Shown here piece after piece: positions 51,476 through 59,901 of a stretch of 64,000 bases of DNA (the first letter of the stretch is position 1; every line of letters begins with the position of its first letter). The notes below the pieces were generated by a model. It was not told the DNA's origin. It searched no databases and saw nothing but the letters and a program-made list of their open reading frames with translations. A program made the translations under genes and the position numbers. Where the stretch lies: assembly GCF_001245615.1 (NCBI RefSeq), contig NZ_CWKH01000002.1, forward strand, positions 434,001 through 498,000. The letters run 5' to 3'. Origin of the DNA: Mycolicibacterium neworleansense. Lineage in GTDB: Bacteria > Actinomycetota > Actinomycetes > Mycobacteriales > Mycobacteriaceae.

Positions 51476-51516
51476 AACGGGCTGGTACGGATAAATTCCC
51501 GTACCAGCCCGTTTTT
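51476..51516 (+). terminator. Rho-independent terminator of the cold-shock gene
   Basis: A perfect stem, AACGGGCTGGTACGG on the left paired with CCGTACCAGCCCGTT on the right, encloses an 8-nt loop (ATAAATTC) and is followed by a run of T residues. Textbook intrinsic terminators of this kind are uncommon in mycobacteria. It ends at the stop codon of the convergent DUF5994 gene. Confidence 0.88.
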
Positions 51517-51989
51517 CATGCCCGCAACCATCGCGCAGATTCGAGGTGGGCGACGCGCAGGACGCGATCCGCAGTGTCGTACGCGGGCGTGCACCGCTCC
51601 GTTTCCTCCACGGGCATCGCGGCGGCACGACGCATCACCAGCGAGCCCAGGGGTGGCGACGTCCGGCACGGGATGACAAGGAGTTTCACGCACGCGTCTC
51701 GGCCGGCCACCATCATCAAACGAGGCCGGCTCAGCTTCACCCCGGTCGGTCCCCGGGTTCCGGTCACGATCGAGTCCAGGTCGAGCTGTCCCTCGGCAGC
51801 TGACCAGTTGACGCGAATATCAACAACTTCCCCGAGCGAGCTATGCAGGACTCCGACAAGCTCGGGCAGTTCGTTTGCCACCGACGCGGTGTGCGGCCAC
51901 CAGGCTCCGTCGATATCGGCGCCCAATTGCCTGGCGAGGGTGAGCCGAACCGGACTGGCCAGCCGGCGAGTCCCGTTGAGACCATTCAC
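51516..51989 (-). CDS. DUF5994-family protein
   Basis: A 157-residue protein of a family common in mycobacteria. The central signature is DIDGAWWPHTASVANELPELV, followed by VVDIRVNWSAAEGQ and the C-terminal VKLLVIPCRTSPPLGSLVMRRAA. Its function is not known. GTG 51989 overlaps the stop of a short upstream ORF (GTGA), which may be a coupled small gene. The frame is open further upstream, but codon use is poorer there. It is convergent with the cold-shock gene. Confidence 0.72.
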   Translation of the reverse strand: MNGLNGTRRLASPVRLTLARQLGADIDGAWWPHTASVANELPELVGVLHSSLGEVVDIRVNWSAAEGQLDLDSIVTGTRGPTGVKLSRPRLMMVAGRDACVKLLVIPCRTSPPLGSLVMRRAAAMPVEETERCTPAYDTADRVLRVAHLESARWLRA

Positions 51990-52132
51990 GACGACTGCGC
52001 GTCGGCGCGAGGCCCGGGCTCGCCCGACGCCCGATCCGAGAAAATCAGCGCCGCCGACGGTTCGGTCAGGTTCGGCGTCACCGATACCGGGTCCTGCCGC
52101 TCGGTGTGTGAAAACAGTTCGGACGATTCCAT
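51986..52132 (-). CDS. Possible small protein (48 residues) coupled to the DUF5994 gene
   Basis: A short ORF from ATG 52132 to a TGA that overlaps the DUF5994 start by 4 nt. AAGGA lies about 7 nt upstream of the start. The sequence is acidic and serine/proline-rich (MESSELFSHTERQDPVSV) and has no recognised family. The third codon positions are mostly G or C, as in the real genes of this region, while the competing frame has fewer. Support is moderate at best. Confidence 0.35.
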   Translation of the reverse strand: MESSELFSHTERQDPVSVTPNLTEPSAALIFSDRASGEPGPRADAQSS

Positions 52133-52309
52133 AAGACTGTCCTTGAGTGGTGCGACTACCGCACACGTAGTGGAAAGCAAGCGACGGTTCATCACCGGCT
52201 GACCGCCGACATCGAGGGTGTCAGCTCTGAACGATGGCGGCTGACCTGCTGATGTATCCGGTCCACCCCCGAATCTACACCGGCTGGCCGGCGGGCGCCC
52301 CATTGCGCC

Positions 52310-53170
52310 TCAAACCAAGGGTCGGCCGAGTCGGTACCGGATGCGGACATCCCAGAGCAAGGCCCGGAATCCCAACTGCGACAGCCAGAGTGGCCTTCTC
52401 CGTTCTCCTTGGACGTGCCGCGCCACATACTCGTCGAACCACTGTTGATCCTCAGCTGTCCACGGCACGCGCATCGCTTCGCGAAACGCCGGCGGCAGAT
52501 AACCGATGGTGCGGCGGTACTTGACCGGCGCGAACCGCTTCTGGATCACCGGGTGCGCGTACCCGAAGTTGGCGATCCCGAGCAGAAACTCACGCACCTC
52601 GTCGCTGATCCGAATCTTTCCGACCTGCGCATCCCAGTAGCGTGCGAAGGAGTCACGGTCCGGCGGCCACATCTCGGCCGGCATCTGCAGCGTCGTGCCG
52701 CACACCTTGCCCTGCTGGTAGAACTCTTCGCGCTCGGCACCGGCGAGCCGCCCGTGAACCCGTTGATAGATGTCTTCCCAGCCGAAGTAAAGGCAGGCCG
52801 CAACCCAGAGTTGGAGTTCGGGATCCATCGCGTTGTACTCAACCGGACTGTCCGCGTCGGAGCGCACCTGAGCGTGTTGACGGTTGACCGCTTGCCGATA
52901 CCGGCGACGGTCTTCGGCATTCCCGAGCACCGCGACAGCCAGGTATGAAGCCGTGGTGCGTGCCCTCTTGATCGGATGGCGATCCAGGCGCCCGTTCTCC
53001 ACCTTGCTGCGGGCCACGCCGTAGCCGACGGCCGGATTGGCCAACTGCATGATCACGTTGGCCGTGCTCATGGTGTGTCCCATCGACAACAGCGACCTGG
53101 CGAAGAATCGGCAGTCGAGCTGGTCCATCTCGTTGCGCGACAGTCGCTGCGCACTCGGCCCCATGTCCAC
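52310..53170 (-). CDS. Oxygenase MpaB family (DUF2236) protein
   Basis: A 286-residue complete member of the MpaB/DUF2236 family. [34 protein letters not shown] and [12 protein letters not shown] match the partial paralogue at the left end of the window. Family members bind haem and oxygenate lipophilic substrates such as polyprenes, though most mycobacterial members are uncharacterised. GTG 53170 begins VDMGPSAQRLSRNEMDQ. An HD-domain gene lies 103 nt upstream in the same direction, so a short operon is possible. Confidence 0.85.
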   Translation of the reverse strand: MDMGPSAQRLSRNEMDQLDCRFFARSLLSMGHTMSTANVIMQLANPAVGYGVARSKVENGRLDRHPIKRARTTASYLAVAVLGNAEDRRRYRQAVNRQHAQVRSDADSPVEYNAMDPELQLWVAACLYFGWEDIYQRVHGRLAGAEREEFYQQGKVCGTTLQMPAEMWPPDRDSFARYWDAQVGKIRISDEVREFLLGIANFGYAHPVIQKRFAPVKYRRTIGYLPPAFREAMRVPWTAEDQQWFDEYVARHVQGERRRPLWLSQLGFRALLWDVRIRYRLGRPLV

Positions 53171-53273
53171 CCCAATTTTCTGGAAACCTTCGTTCTCAGA
53201 TTATCGTGGCGCAACCAGAGCGAAATTGCCAATCCCGGCACCCACCAGCCGGTTGCCGACGGTGGTGCACGTC

Positions 53274-54026
53274 CTAGGACGAATACGGCGCGAGCCTGAT
53301 GAGCAGCGGAAACGCCGCGTAACGGGTCATCCAGGCCGCCCGCCCATCCGGGACCGCCGCACTTTCGGCCGCCCACGCCTTGAGCAGATGTCGCTTGAAT
53401 TCGAGCCGCGGGTGCCGCAGCAGGAGTTCGTCGACCCACTGAGCGGACAGCTCCGACATTCGTAAGCCGAAGACATCGGTTCCGGCACCGGCCGAGACGA
53501 ATCCCCCTGCATCGGCAAGGTTTTCACTGACACCGACGGTGATGTGAGCGGCGATCGCCGCCCCCACCGCTTGAGCGCGTTCCTCCGTCCCGCCATGCGC
53601 ACTGACGAATTGCACGGCCCGCTCCGCACCGGCCACCGCGAAGCACCGGCCGCGGGTGGGCTGTTCGAGGTTCAGATCATGTAGCAAGCTGGCGACGTAG
53701 ACCAGCTCATCGTCCACCGTCACCCCATCGATATCGGCGAGCGCCTTCCCGAAAAAGTATGTGCGGTAACTGTGTTCGAGCACATGCGGGCTCAACACGT
53801 CCCGCGCCTCCTGCTCGGCGGCTCGGGCCAGCGCCGAGTCCGGTAACCGAATCGAACCGAAGTCCAGGCGCCCTTGACCCCGCCTGCCCCGCCGCGTCCT
53901 GATGGCGTCACCGACCATCGCCGGCAGCGCGCGGATCAATGGTCTGAGCAGAGCCCGTCGCTGAGCGGTGGTCAACGCCCCGCCACTGCGGGTCGACCAT
54001 TGCCAATCCAACTCGGTCGTTGCCAT
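53274..54026 (-). CDS. HD-domain protein
   Basis: A 250-residue metal-dependent phosphohydrolase-type protein. HVLEHSYRTYFFGK (His81, His85) and SLLHDLNLE (His116, Asp117) give the HD metal site. Similar proteins include cyanamide-hydratase-like enzymes, so hydration or hydrolysis rather than nucleotide cleavage is possible. ATG 54026 is preferred over ATG 54077, which would overlap the divergent regulator's promoter region. It diverges from the GlxA-type regulator; the gap contains GCCAC-CACGA-GTGGC at 54052-54066. Confidence 0.8.
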   Translation of the reverse strand: MATTELDWQWSTRSGGALTTAQRRALLRPLIRALPAMVGDAIRTRRGRRGQGRLDFGSIRLPDSALARAAEQEARDVLSPHVLEHSYRTYFFGKALADIDGVTVDDELVYVASLLHDLNLEQPTRGRCFAVAGAERAVQFVSAHGGTEERAQAVGAAIAAHITVGVSENLADAGGFVSAGAGTDVFGLRMSELSAQWVDELLLRHPRLEFKRHLLKAWAAESAAVPDGRAAWMTRYAAFPLLIRLAPYSS

Positions 54027-54107
54027 GCCTTTAGTGAAATGCGTCAGATCAGCCACCACGAGTGGCCTAAATGCCATCTATGCTCGGATTCGTGCCACAG
54101 TGATGGG

Positions 54108-55061
54108 ATGGGCACCAAGACCGTGGCGGCGCTGGCTCTCGACGGAGTGATCACCTACGACCTGACGTGCGCCGTGCAGATGTTCCGCCGGGGGCCAGAC
54201 CGCACCGGCGCACCCCGGGGATTCGAACTGGTCACGTGCGGAGTGACGCCAGGTCCGGTCGAGACGCCAGACGGGTTCACCCTCATGGTCTCGCACGGCC
54301 TTGAAGCGCTGGCATCCGCAGACCTCGTCATCGTGCCCGGCTGCGTGCCTCGCACCGGCGCCCCATCCGACGAGGTCCTCGCGGCCCTCGTCGACGCGCA
54401 TCAGTGTGGCGCGGTGATCGCAAGCATCTGCGTCGGCGCCTTCGTGCTCGCGGCTGCGGGTCTGCTCGACGGTCGGCGGGCCACCACGCACTGGGAGTAC
54501 TGCGACGACATGCGTCGACTCTTCCCGTTGGTGGACCTACAGCCCGACGCCTTGTACATCGACGACGGCGACATCCTGACCTCCGCCGGCCTGTCGGCCG
54601 GCATGGATCTCTGCCTTCACCTGGTGCGCCGGGAAATGGGTGCGGCAGCGGCGGCCGACCTGGCTCGCTGGAATGTGATGGCGCCGCACCGAGACGGCGG
54701 CCAAGCGCAATTCATTCCGCCCGTCCGCAGACCGGCCGGCCTCGAGGGCCTCGGGCCGGTACTCACCTGGGCGACACAGAATTTGGCGGAAGTAGGCGAT
54801 GTTTCGACCCTGGCCAAGGCATCCCACCTGAGCCTGCGGACCTTCAACCGCCGCTTCGGTGAGCAAGTCGGGACCACACCCAAACGCTGGCTGGACACCC
54901 AACGTGTCACCCGTGCGCGCGAACTACTGGAAGACACCGACCTCACCATGGAAGCCATTGCGGCACAGTGCGGTTTCGGGAGCGTGACAGCGATGCGGAC
55001 CCAGTTGCGGACCACCACCGCGACCACTCCGAGCGCCTACCGCCGGGCCTTCCGGCGCTGA
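54108..55061 (+). CDS. GlxA-type AraC-family regulator (DJ-1/PfpI domain)
   Basis: A 317-residue protein with an N-terminal DJ-1/PfpI-like amidotransferase fold (about residues 5-195) and a C-terminal AraC double helix-turn-helix (about 220-317; TLAKASHLSLRTFNRRFGEQVG, MEAIAAQCGFGSVTAMRTQLRTT). The nucleophile-elbow cysteine is Cys108 (ASICVGAF), so some activity or ligand binding may remain. It diverges from the HD-domain gene and probably controls it and perhaps the DUF2236 gene behind it. ATG 54108 is used; another ATG lies 5 nt upstream but out of frame. Confidence 0.87.
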   Translation: MGTKTVAALALDGVITYDLTCAVQMFRRGPDRTGAPRGFELVTCGVTPGPVETPDGFTLMVSHGLEALASADLVIVPGCVPRTGAPSDEVLAALVDAHQCGAVIASICVGAFVLAAAGLLDGRRATTHWEYCDDMRRLFPLVDLQPDALYIDDGDILTSAGLSAGMDLCLHLVRREMGAAAAADLARWNVMAPHRDGGQAQFIPPVRRPAGLEGLGPVLTWATQNLAEVGDVSTLAKASHLSLRTFNRRFGEQVGTTPKRWLDTQRVTRARELLEDTDLTMEAIAAQCGFGSVTAMRTQLRTTTATTPSAYRRAFRR

Positions 55062-55068
55062 GCGCGCA

Positions 55069-55704
55069 TCATCCGTTCGATGCACGCACCGCGGGCAGGA
55101 TCAACGTGTCGATGACATCCCGGATGAACTTCGCGTCGATGCTCTGCCCGCTGATCACTCGCATCAGACACATCCCGGTCATCACGTCGGCAACCAGCGA
55201 CCAGTCCCGGTCGGCTGCCACCTCACCACGCGCCGCGGCCTGCCGCAGGATCGCCGTCACCACTCGTCTGCCTTTGAGCAGCATCAGATCGTCGAGGGCC
55301 GAGGCGAGGTGCGGATCGTGAGTCGCCTCGACCGCGGCCCGCAGCACCAGATCGTAGGAGAAGTGCTCCTCGTCGTTGCGGACCGCGCGACGTACCAGTT
55401 CGTCGAAATCGCCTTGCAGACTTCCGGTATCGGGCGCGTCATCGTCCAGCAGGTCTGGTCGCCAGTACACGAGCGCATCGGTGATCAGCGCCGCCTTCGA
55501 CGACCAGCGGCGGTAGATCGCCGCCTTCCCCACCCCGGCCCGCGCGGCGATGTCGTTCATGTTGGTGTTGACGTAGCCGTTCTCTGCCAAGGAAGCCAAC
55601 GCCGCATCGAGGATCGCCGGGTCGCGGGACCGGTCGAGTCGACCGTCGGTGCGCCGGCGCAGTTTCGACGCCGCGTCCGGCGGATTGTCCTGGCCGCCCG
55701 TCAC
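55069..55704 (-). CDS. TetR-family regulator in the mmpS-mmpL operon
   Basis: A 211-residue TetR-type regulator with its helix-turn-helix at about residues 47-69 (NTNMNDIAARAGVGKAAIYRRW). GTG 55704 begins 1 nt after the mmpL stop, so it is the last gene of the tetR-mmpS-mmpL-tetR unit and is likely translated by coupling. Its stop faces the GlxA regulator's stop across 7 nt. It may provide feedback on the efflux system; its ligand is unknown. Confidence 0.87.
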   Translation of the reverse strand: MTGGQDNPPDAASKLRRRTDGRLDRSRDPAILDAALASLAENGYVNTNMNDIAARAGVGKAAIYRRWSSKAALITDALVYWRPDLLDDDAPDTGSLQGDFDELVRRAVRNDEEHFSYDLVLRAAVEATHDPHLASALDDLMLLKGRRVVTAILRQAAARGEVAADRDWSLVADVMTGMCLMRVISGQSIDAKFIRDVIDTLILPAVRASNG

Positions 55705-55705
55705 G

Positions 55706-58594
55706 TCACACCGTCGTCGTCGGGATGGGTGCCGTGGCGTCAGCGTTGTCGCCCGCCGCTTTACGTCGACGATCGAGGCGGCCCTGCCTGGTGATCTCAA
55801 AGGTGTTGAGCGGCCACCAGAACCAGCGGCCCAGCGCCGCGGCGATCGACGGAGTCATGAACGAGCGCACGATCAGCGTGTCGACGATCAGGCCGATGCC
55901 GATCGTGGTTCCCAGCTGACCGATCACCCGCAGATCGCTGACGATCATCGACGCCATGGTGAAGGCGAACACCAGTCCGGCCGCGGTGACGACGCGTCCG
56001 GTGGCGCCGACGGCGCGGATGATGCCCGTGTTGAGACCGGCATGGATCTCCTCCCGGAGCCGGGAGACCACCAGCAGGTTGTAGTCCGAACCCACCGCCA
56101 GCAGGATCACCATCGACAACGGGATCACGATCCATTGCACTCCCAGTCCGAGGATGTCCTGCCACAGCAGCACCGACAAACCGCACGCGGTGCCCAGTGA
56201 TGCGGCCACGGTGCCCACGATCACCAAGGCGGCCACCACACTTCGGGTGATGATCAGCATGATCGCGAAGATCAGGATCATCGACGCGATGATCGCGATC
56301 ATCAGATCGGTCTTGACGCCGTCCTGCATGTCGGCGTACATCGACGCGGTACCGGCCAGCGAGACCTTCGCGTTGGCCAGCGGAGTTCCTTTGACCGCGT
56401 CGGCCACAACGTCTTTGAGGTCGCGCACATGGGCGATGCCCTCGACCGAGGCGGGATCACCCTGGTGGGTGATGATGTAGCGGACCGCATGGCCGTCCGG
56501 CGACACGAACATCTTCAATCCGCGCTCGAAATCGGGGTTCTGGAACACGTCCGGCGGTAGGTAGAAGAAGTCGTCGTTCTTGGCCTGATCGAAATACAGG
56601 CCGATCTCCGTGGCCCCCTTGGCCAGTTCCTGCTGCTGAGCCTGAGTCCCGGCCATCACGCTGTGGGTGGAGATCATGAAGTCGCGCATCCGTGACATCG
56701 AGTCGATGGTGCTCCTCAGCACCGGCAGCATCTGCGGCATCAACTGGTCCATGCGGTCCATATCGACTGTCAGACCCTGCATTTCGTCGGTCAGCTTGTC
56801 GATACCGTCCAGGGTGTCGAAGATCGACCGCATCGACTGGCAGATCGGGATGTCGAAGCAGTGCGGCTCCCAGTACAGGTAGTTGCGCAGCGGCCGGAAG
56901 AAATCGTCGAAATTGGCCAGGTTGTCCCGCATCTCCTTGGTGGCTTCCACCATGTCGTGAGTCCGGCCCACCATGCTGTGGGTGGTCGCGGTCAGCTCGG
57001 ACATCAGGGTGTACATGCGTTCCATGCTGGCGACGGTGCGGGCCATCTCGTCAGCCTGCTCGAGCATCTGAGCCGAGTTGTCGTTGTTGAACTTGGCGCC
57101 CTGCAGCGTGCCGGCGTTCTGCGCGCCGAGCAGGAACGGGATGGAGCTGTGCTCGATGGGAGAGCCGAGCGGGCGGGTGATGGTCTGCACCCGCTCGATA
57201 CCGCGCATGTGGACCACGCCCTTGGCGACGCGATCGATGACCAGCATGTCCGCCGGGTTGCGGAGATCATGGTCGGCCTCGAGCATCAGCAGTTCCGGGT
57301 TCATGCGGGCCTGGGAGAAGTGCCGGTCGGCGACGCCCATGGCCAGGTTGGCCGGCATGTCGGCGGGGGTGAATTTCTGGTCGTTGTACTGCGGCACATA
57401 GGTGAGCAGGCTGACGAAGCCGATGACGGCAATGAGGCTGGTGACAAAGATGATCGGAATCGGCCAGCGCACCACGGATGTACCGACCTTGCGCCAGCCC
57501 CTGGTCGACAGTTCCCGCTTGGGATCGAGCAGTCCGAACTTCGACGCCACGGTCAACACTGCCGGAGCCAGCGTAAGCGCGGCGGCGATGATCACCAGGA
57601 TCGCGATCGCGCACGGCAGGCCCATGGTCTGGAAGTACGGCAGCGTCGTCATGGTCAGGCACATGCACGCACCGGCGATCGTCAGCCCGGAACCCAGGAT
57701 GACATGTGAGACACCGTGATACGCGATGTAGAACGCGTCTTCCTTCTCCAGCCCCTTCGATCTCTCCTCGTGGTACCGGCCGAGCAAAAAGATCACGTAG
57801 TCCGTACCCGCGGCCAGCGACAGCATGGTCACCATGCTCACCGCGTACGGGGTCAGGCCGATGATGTTCACGTAGCCCGCGGCGGCGGTGATGCCCTGTG
57901 CCGCAAAGAGCTCCAGTCCGATGATGACCATCGACACGAGCATCGTCACGATGGACCGGTAGATGAACAGCAGCATGATGACGATGACGGCGACCGAGAC
58001 CAACTCCATCGTCGCCATACTTTGATGCCCGGCCACCTGGGTGTCGGCGTTGAGCACGGTGTTGCCGGCGACGTGGGCCTTGATGCCCGGGGGCGCGGGC
58101 ACCGAGGCGACGATGTCGCGTACCGCGGCCACCGACTCGTGGCTGGCGCTGGTGCCCTGGGAGCCGTTGAGGAAGATCTGCACGTAGGCCGACTTGCCGT
58201 CGACACTCTGTGAGCCCGCGGCGGTCAGCGGATCGCTCCAGAAGTCCTGGATGTTCTGCACATGCTCGTGGTCGGCTTCGAGCTTGTCGATGATCTGGTC
58301 GTAGAACTTGTGGGCTTCGTCGCCGAGCTTCTCGTCGCCCTCCAGCACCACCATCGCCGAAGAATCCGAGTCGTACTGCTGAAACACCTTGCCGATGTTC
58401 AGCATCCCTTGGTACGACGGCGAGTTCGTGGGACTCAACGGCACCTGCCGCATTTCGGCGACTTCGTCCAGCGAGGGGACCAGTGCGCCCAGCGCGACCA
58501 CGACGAGCACCCAGAACAGGATGATCGGCAGCGAGAAGATCCGGACCATGTGGCCGATGAACGGCCGATGCGGCTTCGAGTGCGAGTTGCTCAT
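55706..58594 (-). CDS. MmpL-family RND transporter (MmpL4/MmpL5-like)
   Basis: A 962-residue RND transporter similar to the MmpL at 44120-47014. The proton-relay motifs are LSLAAGTDYVIFLLGRYHEER and ILLAVGSDYNLLVVSRLREEIH. A cysteine pair is in HCFDIPICQSMR, and the central hairpin domain is full length. ATG 58594 overlaps the mmpS stop by 4 nt. It is followed at once by a tetR gene. Like other members of this branch, it may export siderophores or drugs, but no cargo is shown by the sequence. Confidence 0.93.
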   Translation of the reverse strand: MSNSHSKPHRPFIGHMVRIFSLPIILFWVLVVVALGALVPSLDEVAEMRQVPLSPTNSPSYQGMLNIGKVFQQYDSDSSAMVVLEGDEKLGDEAHKFYDQIIDKLEADHEHVQNIQDFWSDPLTAAGSQSVDGKSAYVQIFLNGSQGTSASHESVAAVRDIVASVPAPPGIKAHVAGNTVLNADTQVAGHQSMATMELVSVAVIVIMLLFIYRSIVTMLVSMVIIGLELFAAQGITAAAGYVNIIGLTPYAVSMVTMLSLAAGTDYVIFLLGRYHEERSKGLEKEDAFYIAYHGVSHVILGSGLTIAGACMCLTMTTLPYFQTMGLPCAIAILVIIAAALTLAPAVLTVASKFGLLDPKRELSTRGWRKVGTSVVRWPIPIIFVTSLIAVIGFVSLLTYVPQYNDQKFTPADMPANLAMGVADRHFSQARMNPELLMLEADHDLRNPADMLVIDRVAKGVVHMRGIERVQTITRPLGSPIEHSSIPFLLGAQNAGTLQGAKFNNDNSAQMLEQADEMARTVASMERMYTLMSELTATTHSMVGRTHDMVEATKEMRDNLANFDDFFRPLRNYLYWEPHCFDIPICQSMRSIFDTLDGIDKLTDEMQGLTVDMDRMDQLMPQMLPVLRSTIDSMSRMRDFMISTHSVMAGTQAQQQELAKGATEIGLYFDQAKNDDFFYLPPDVFQNPDFERGLKMFVSPDGHAVRYIITHQGDPASVEGIAHVRDLKDVVADAVKGTPLANAKVSLAGTASMYADMQDGVKTDLMIAIIASMILIFAIMLIITRSVVAALVIVGTVAASLGTACGLSVLLWQDILGLGVQWIVIPLSMVILLAVGSDYNLLVVSRLREEIHAGLNTGIIRAVGATGRVVTAAGLVFAFTMASMIVSDLRVIGQLGTTIGIGLIVDTLIVRSFMTPSIAAALGRWFWWPLNTFEITRQGRLDRRRKAAGDNADATAPIPTTTV

Positions 58595-59019
58595 ACGGAT
58601 TTCACCAAGCAGTAGATGAACGGTTTGACGGTGTCGGTGCTCGCCCGGTCGTCGCGGACCTCGCCGTCGACGGTCACCCGGCACCGGAGGTCGCTGACAT
58701 CACGATCACCCTGGGCCATGATGTTGGCCGACATCGACGGCAGCGTCGTCACGATCGTGAATGACCAAGGCAGCGGCGTGTTTTCGATGAGATGAGGTTG
58801 ACCGTTCTCATCGAGGTAGTTGAGATTGGCGGTACCACCGGATCCGGTGACCTCGTAGGTGATGTGCTTGGGGTTGAAGTTCGCGGTGATGCCCGAACCA
58901 TCGGCCGCTCTCGGTACGTGATGGTTGGACTCACGGATCCGAAGAATCGCGTACGCGCCCAGCGCGACGACCACTACCAAAGTGAGCGGTATCCACGCCT
59001 TCTTGAGCAACCGGAACAC
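58591..59019 (-). CDS. MmpS-family transport accessory protein
   Basis: A 142-residue MmpS protein with one membrane anchor near the N-terminus (AWIPLTLVVVVALGAYAIL) and a periplasmic domain with paired cysteines (LRCRVTVDGE and FIYCLVKSV). GTG 59019 has GGAGG 7 nt upstream. The 112 nt before it carry two palindromes that probably bind the upstream TetR protein. It overlaps the mmpL gene. Confidence 0.92.
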   Translation of the reverse strand: MFRLLKKAWIPLTLVVVVALGAYAILRIRESNHHVPRAADGSGITANFNPKHITYEVTGSGGTANLNYLDENGQPHLIENTPLPWSFTIVTTLPSMSANIMAQGDRDVSDLRCRVTVDGEVRDDRASTDTVKPFIYCLVKSV

Positions 59020-59057
59020 AGTTGCGCCTCCCCGACCTGCTATTCACAAATTGACCC

Positions 59058-59079
59058 AGACGGAACTCAAGTTCCGTCT
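59058..59079. promoter_or_regulatory. Perfect palindrome before mmpS, probable TetR operator
   Basis: AGACGGAACT and its exact reverse complement AGTTCCGTCT flank a 2-nt spacer, making a 22-bp operator-like site 39 nt before the mmpS start. The flanking genes are a TetR regulator and the mmpS-mmpL pair it probably represses. Confidence 0.7.
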
Positions 59080-59089
59080 AAGCGGATGC

Positions 59090-59104
59090 CGAGTACTGTA
59101 CTCG
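59090..59104. promoter_or_regulatory. Second palindrome between tetR and mmpS
   Basis: CGAGTAC-T-GTACTCG is a perfect 15-bp inverted repeat around one T, 11 nt upstream of the first palindrome on the other side. It could be a second operator or a short hairpin ending the tetR transcript. Confidence 0.5.
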
Positions 59105-59131
59105 ACCCCGGCGGGGCCGACGATTCGGTAC

Positions 59132-59800
59132 TTACTCGGCCAGAAGCCGCTCGAGGCCGGCAATCACGATGTCGAGGTTGAAGTCGAAGTCACCGGCAGC
59201 GGTCGCGTCGACACCACGAGCGGCCACCACGCCGCTGAGCAGCGGGAAGTCACCGGACGGAAGGTCTTTGAGGGCGCGCACCACCTCGGGCGTCTGGTGA
59301 TGCAGCCGCGACTCCGCCGACCCCAGCACATCGTGGGCGGCCGACATGGCAAGCCCGGACACCAGAGTGAGGATCCGACCGGCCTCGCCGGTCCGGAACC
59401 CACCGTCGGTCAACGCACGCAGCACCTGTTCGGCCAGCGCGAGGCTGGCAGCGCCGCTGGTCCCGCGCAACCGGAAACTCGTGGCCGTCACTCCGAGCTT
59501 GAGCACACCCTGACGGATGGCATTGCCGTAGGCCCGCAGGACCTCCTGCCAGCTCGCCCCCTCGGGCAACTTGATCGAGCGCAACTCGGTCTCGAACAGA
59601 TCGGCAACCACCAGCTCGAGTAGACCGTCGCGGTCACCGACGTAATAGTGCAGCGTGGTGCGGTCGACCCCGAGAGCATCGGCCACCGCCTGCATCGTCA
59701 GCGCGCCCGGCGCAATGGCGCGCGCGGCGGCGACGATCTGCTGTTGATCGATGCGCGGTGGCCGGCCCCGCCCGCGGCGCGATGCGTTTCCGGAGGTCAC
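59132..59800 (-). CDS. TetR-family regulator of the mmpS-mmpL operon
   Basis: A 222-residue TetR-type repressor. The N-terminus is basic (ASRRGRGRPPRIDQQ) and the helix-turn-helix lies at about residues 35-54 (TMQAVADALGVDRTTLHYYV). The C-terminal part resembles the TetR_C ligand-binding domain of tetracycline-type repressors. It is the first gene of the tetR-mmpS-mmpL-tetR unit, and the gap to mmpS carries two palindromes. It most likely represses the pair and is released by a substrate of the pump. Confidence 0.88.
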   Translation of the reverse strand: MTSGNASRRGRGRPPRIDQQQIVAAARAIAPGALTMQAVADALGVDRTTLHYYVGDRDGLLELVVADLFETELRSIKLPEGASWQEVLRAYGNAIRQGVLKLGVTATSFRLRGTSGAASLALAEQVLRALTDGGFRTGEAGRILTLVSGLAMSAAHDVLGSAESRLHHQTPEVVRALKDLPSGDFPLLSGVVAARGVDATAAGDFDFNLDIVIAGLERLLAE

Positions 59801-59901
59801 CCCGAAATTCTAGTTGCTCGGACCGCCGTACTCCGCCGACTCTTCCTTTTTTCTCACGGGCGTGGAAAACTGCCCGGAAACCGAGAAAGGGAGCCGCTGC
59901 G

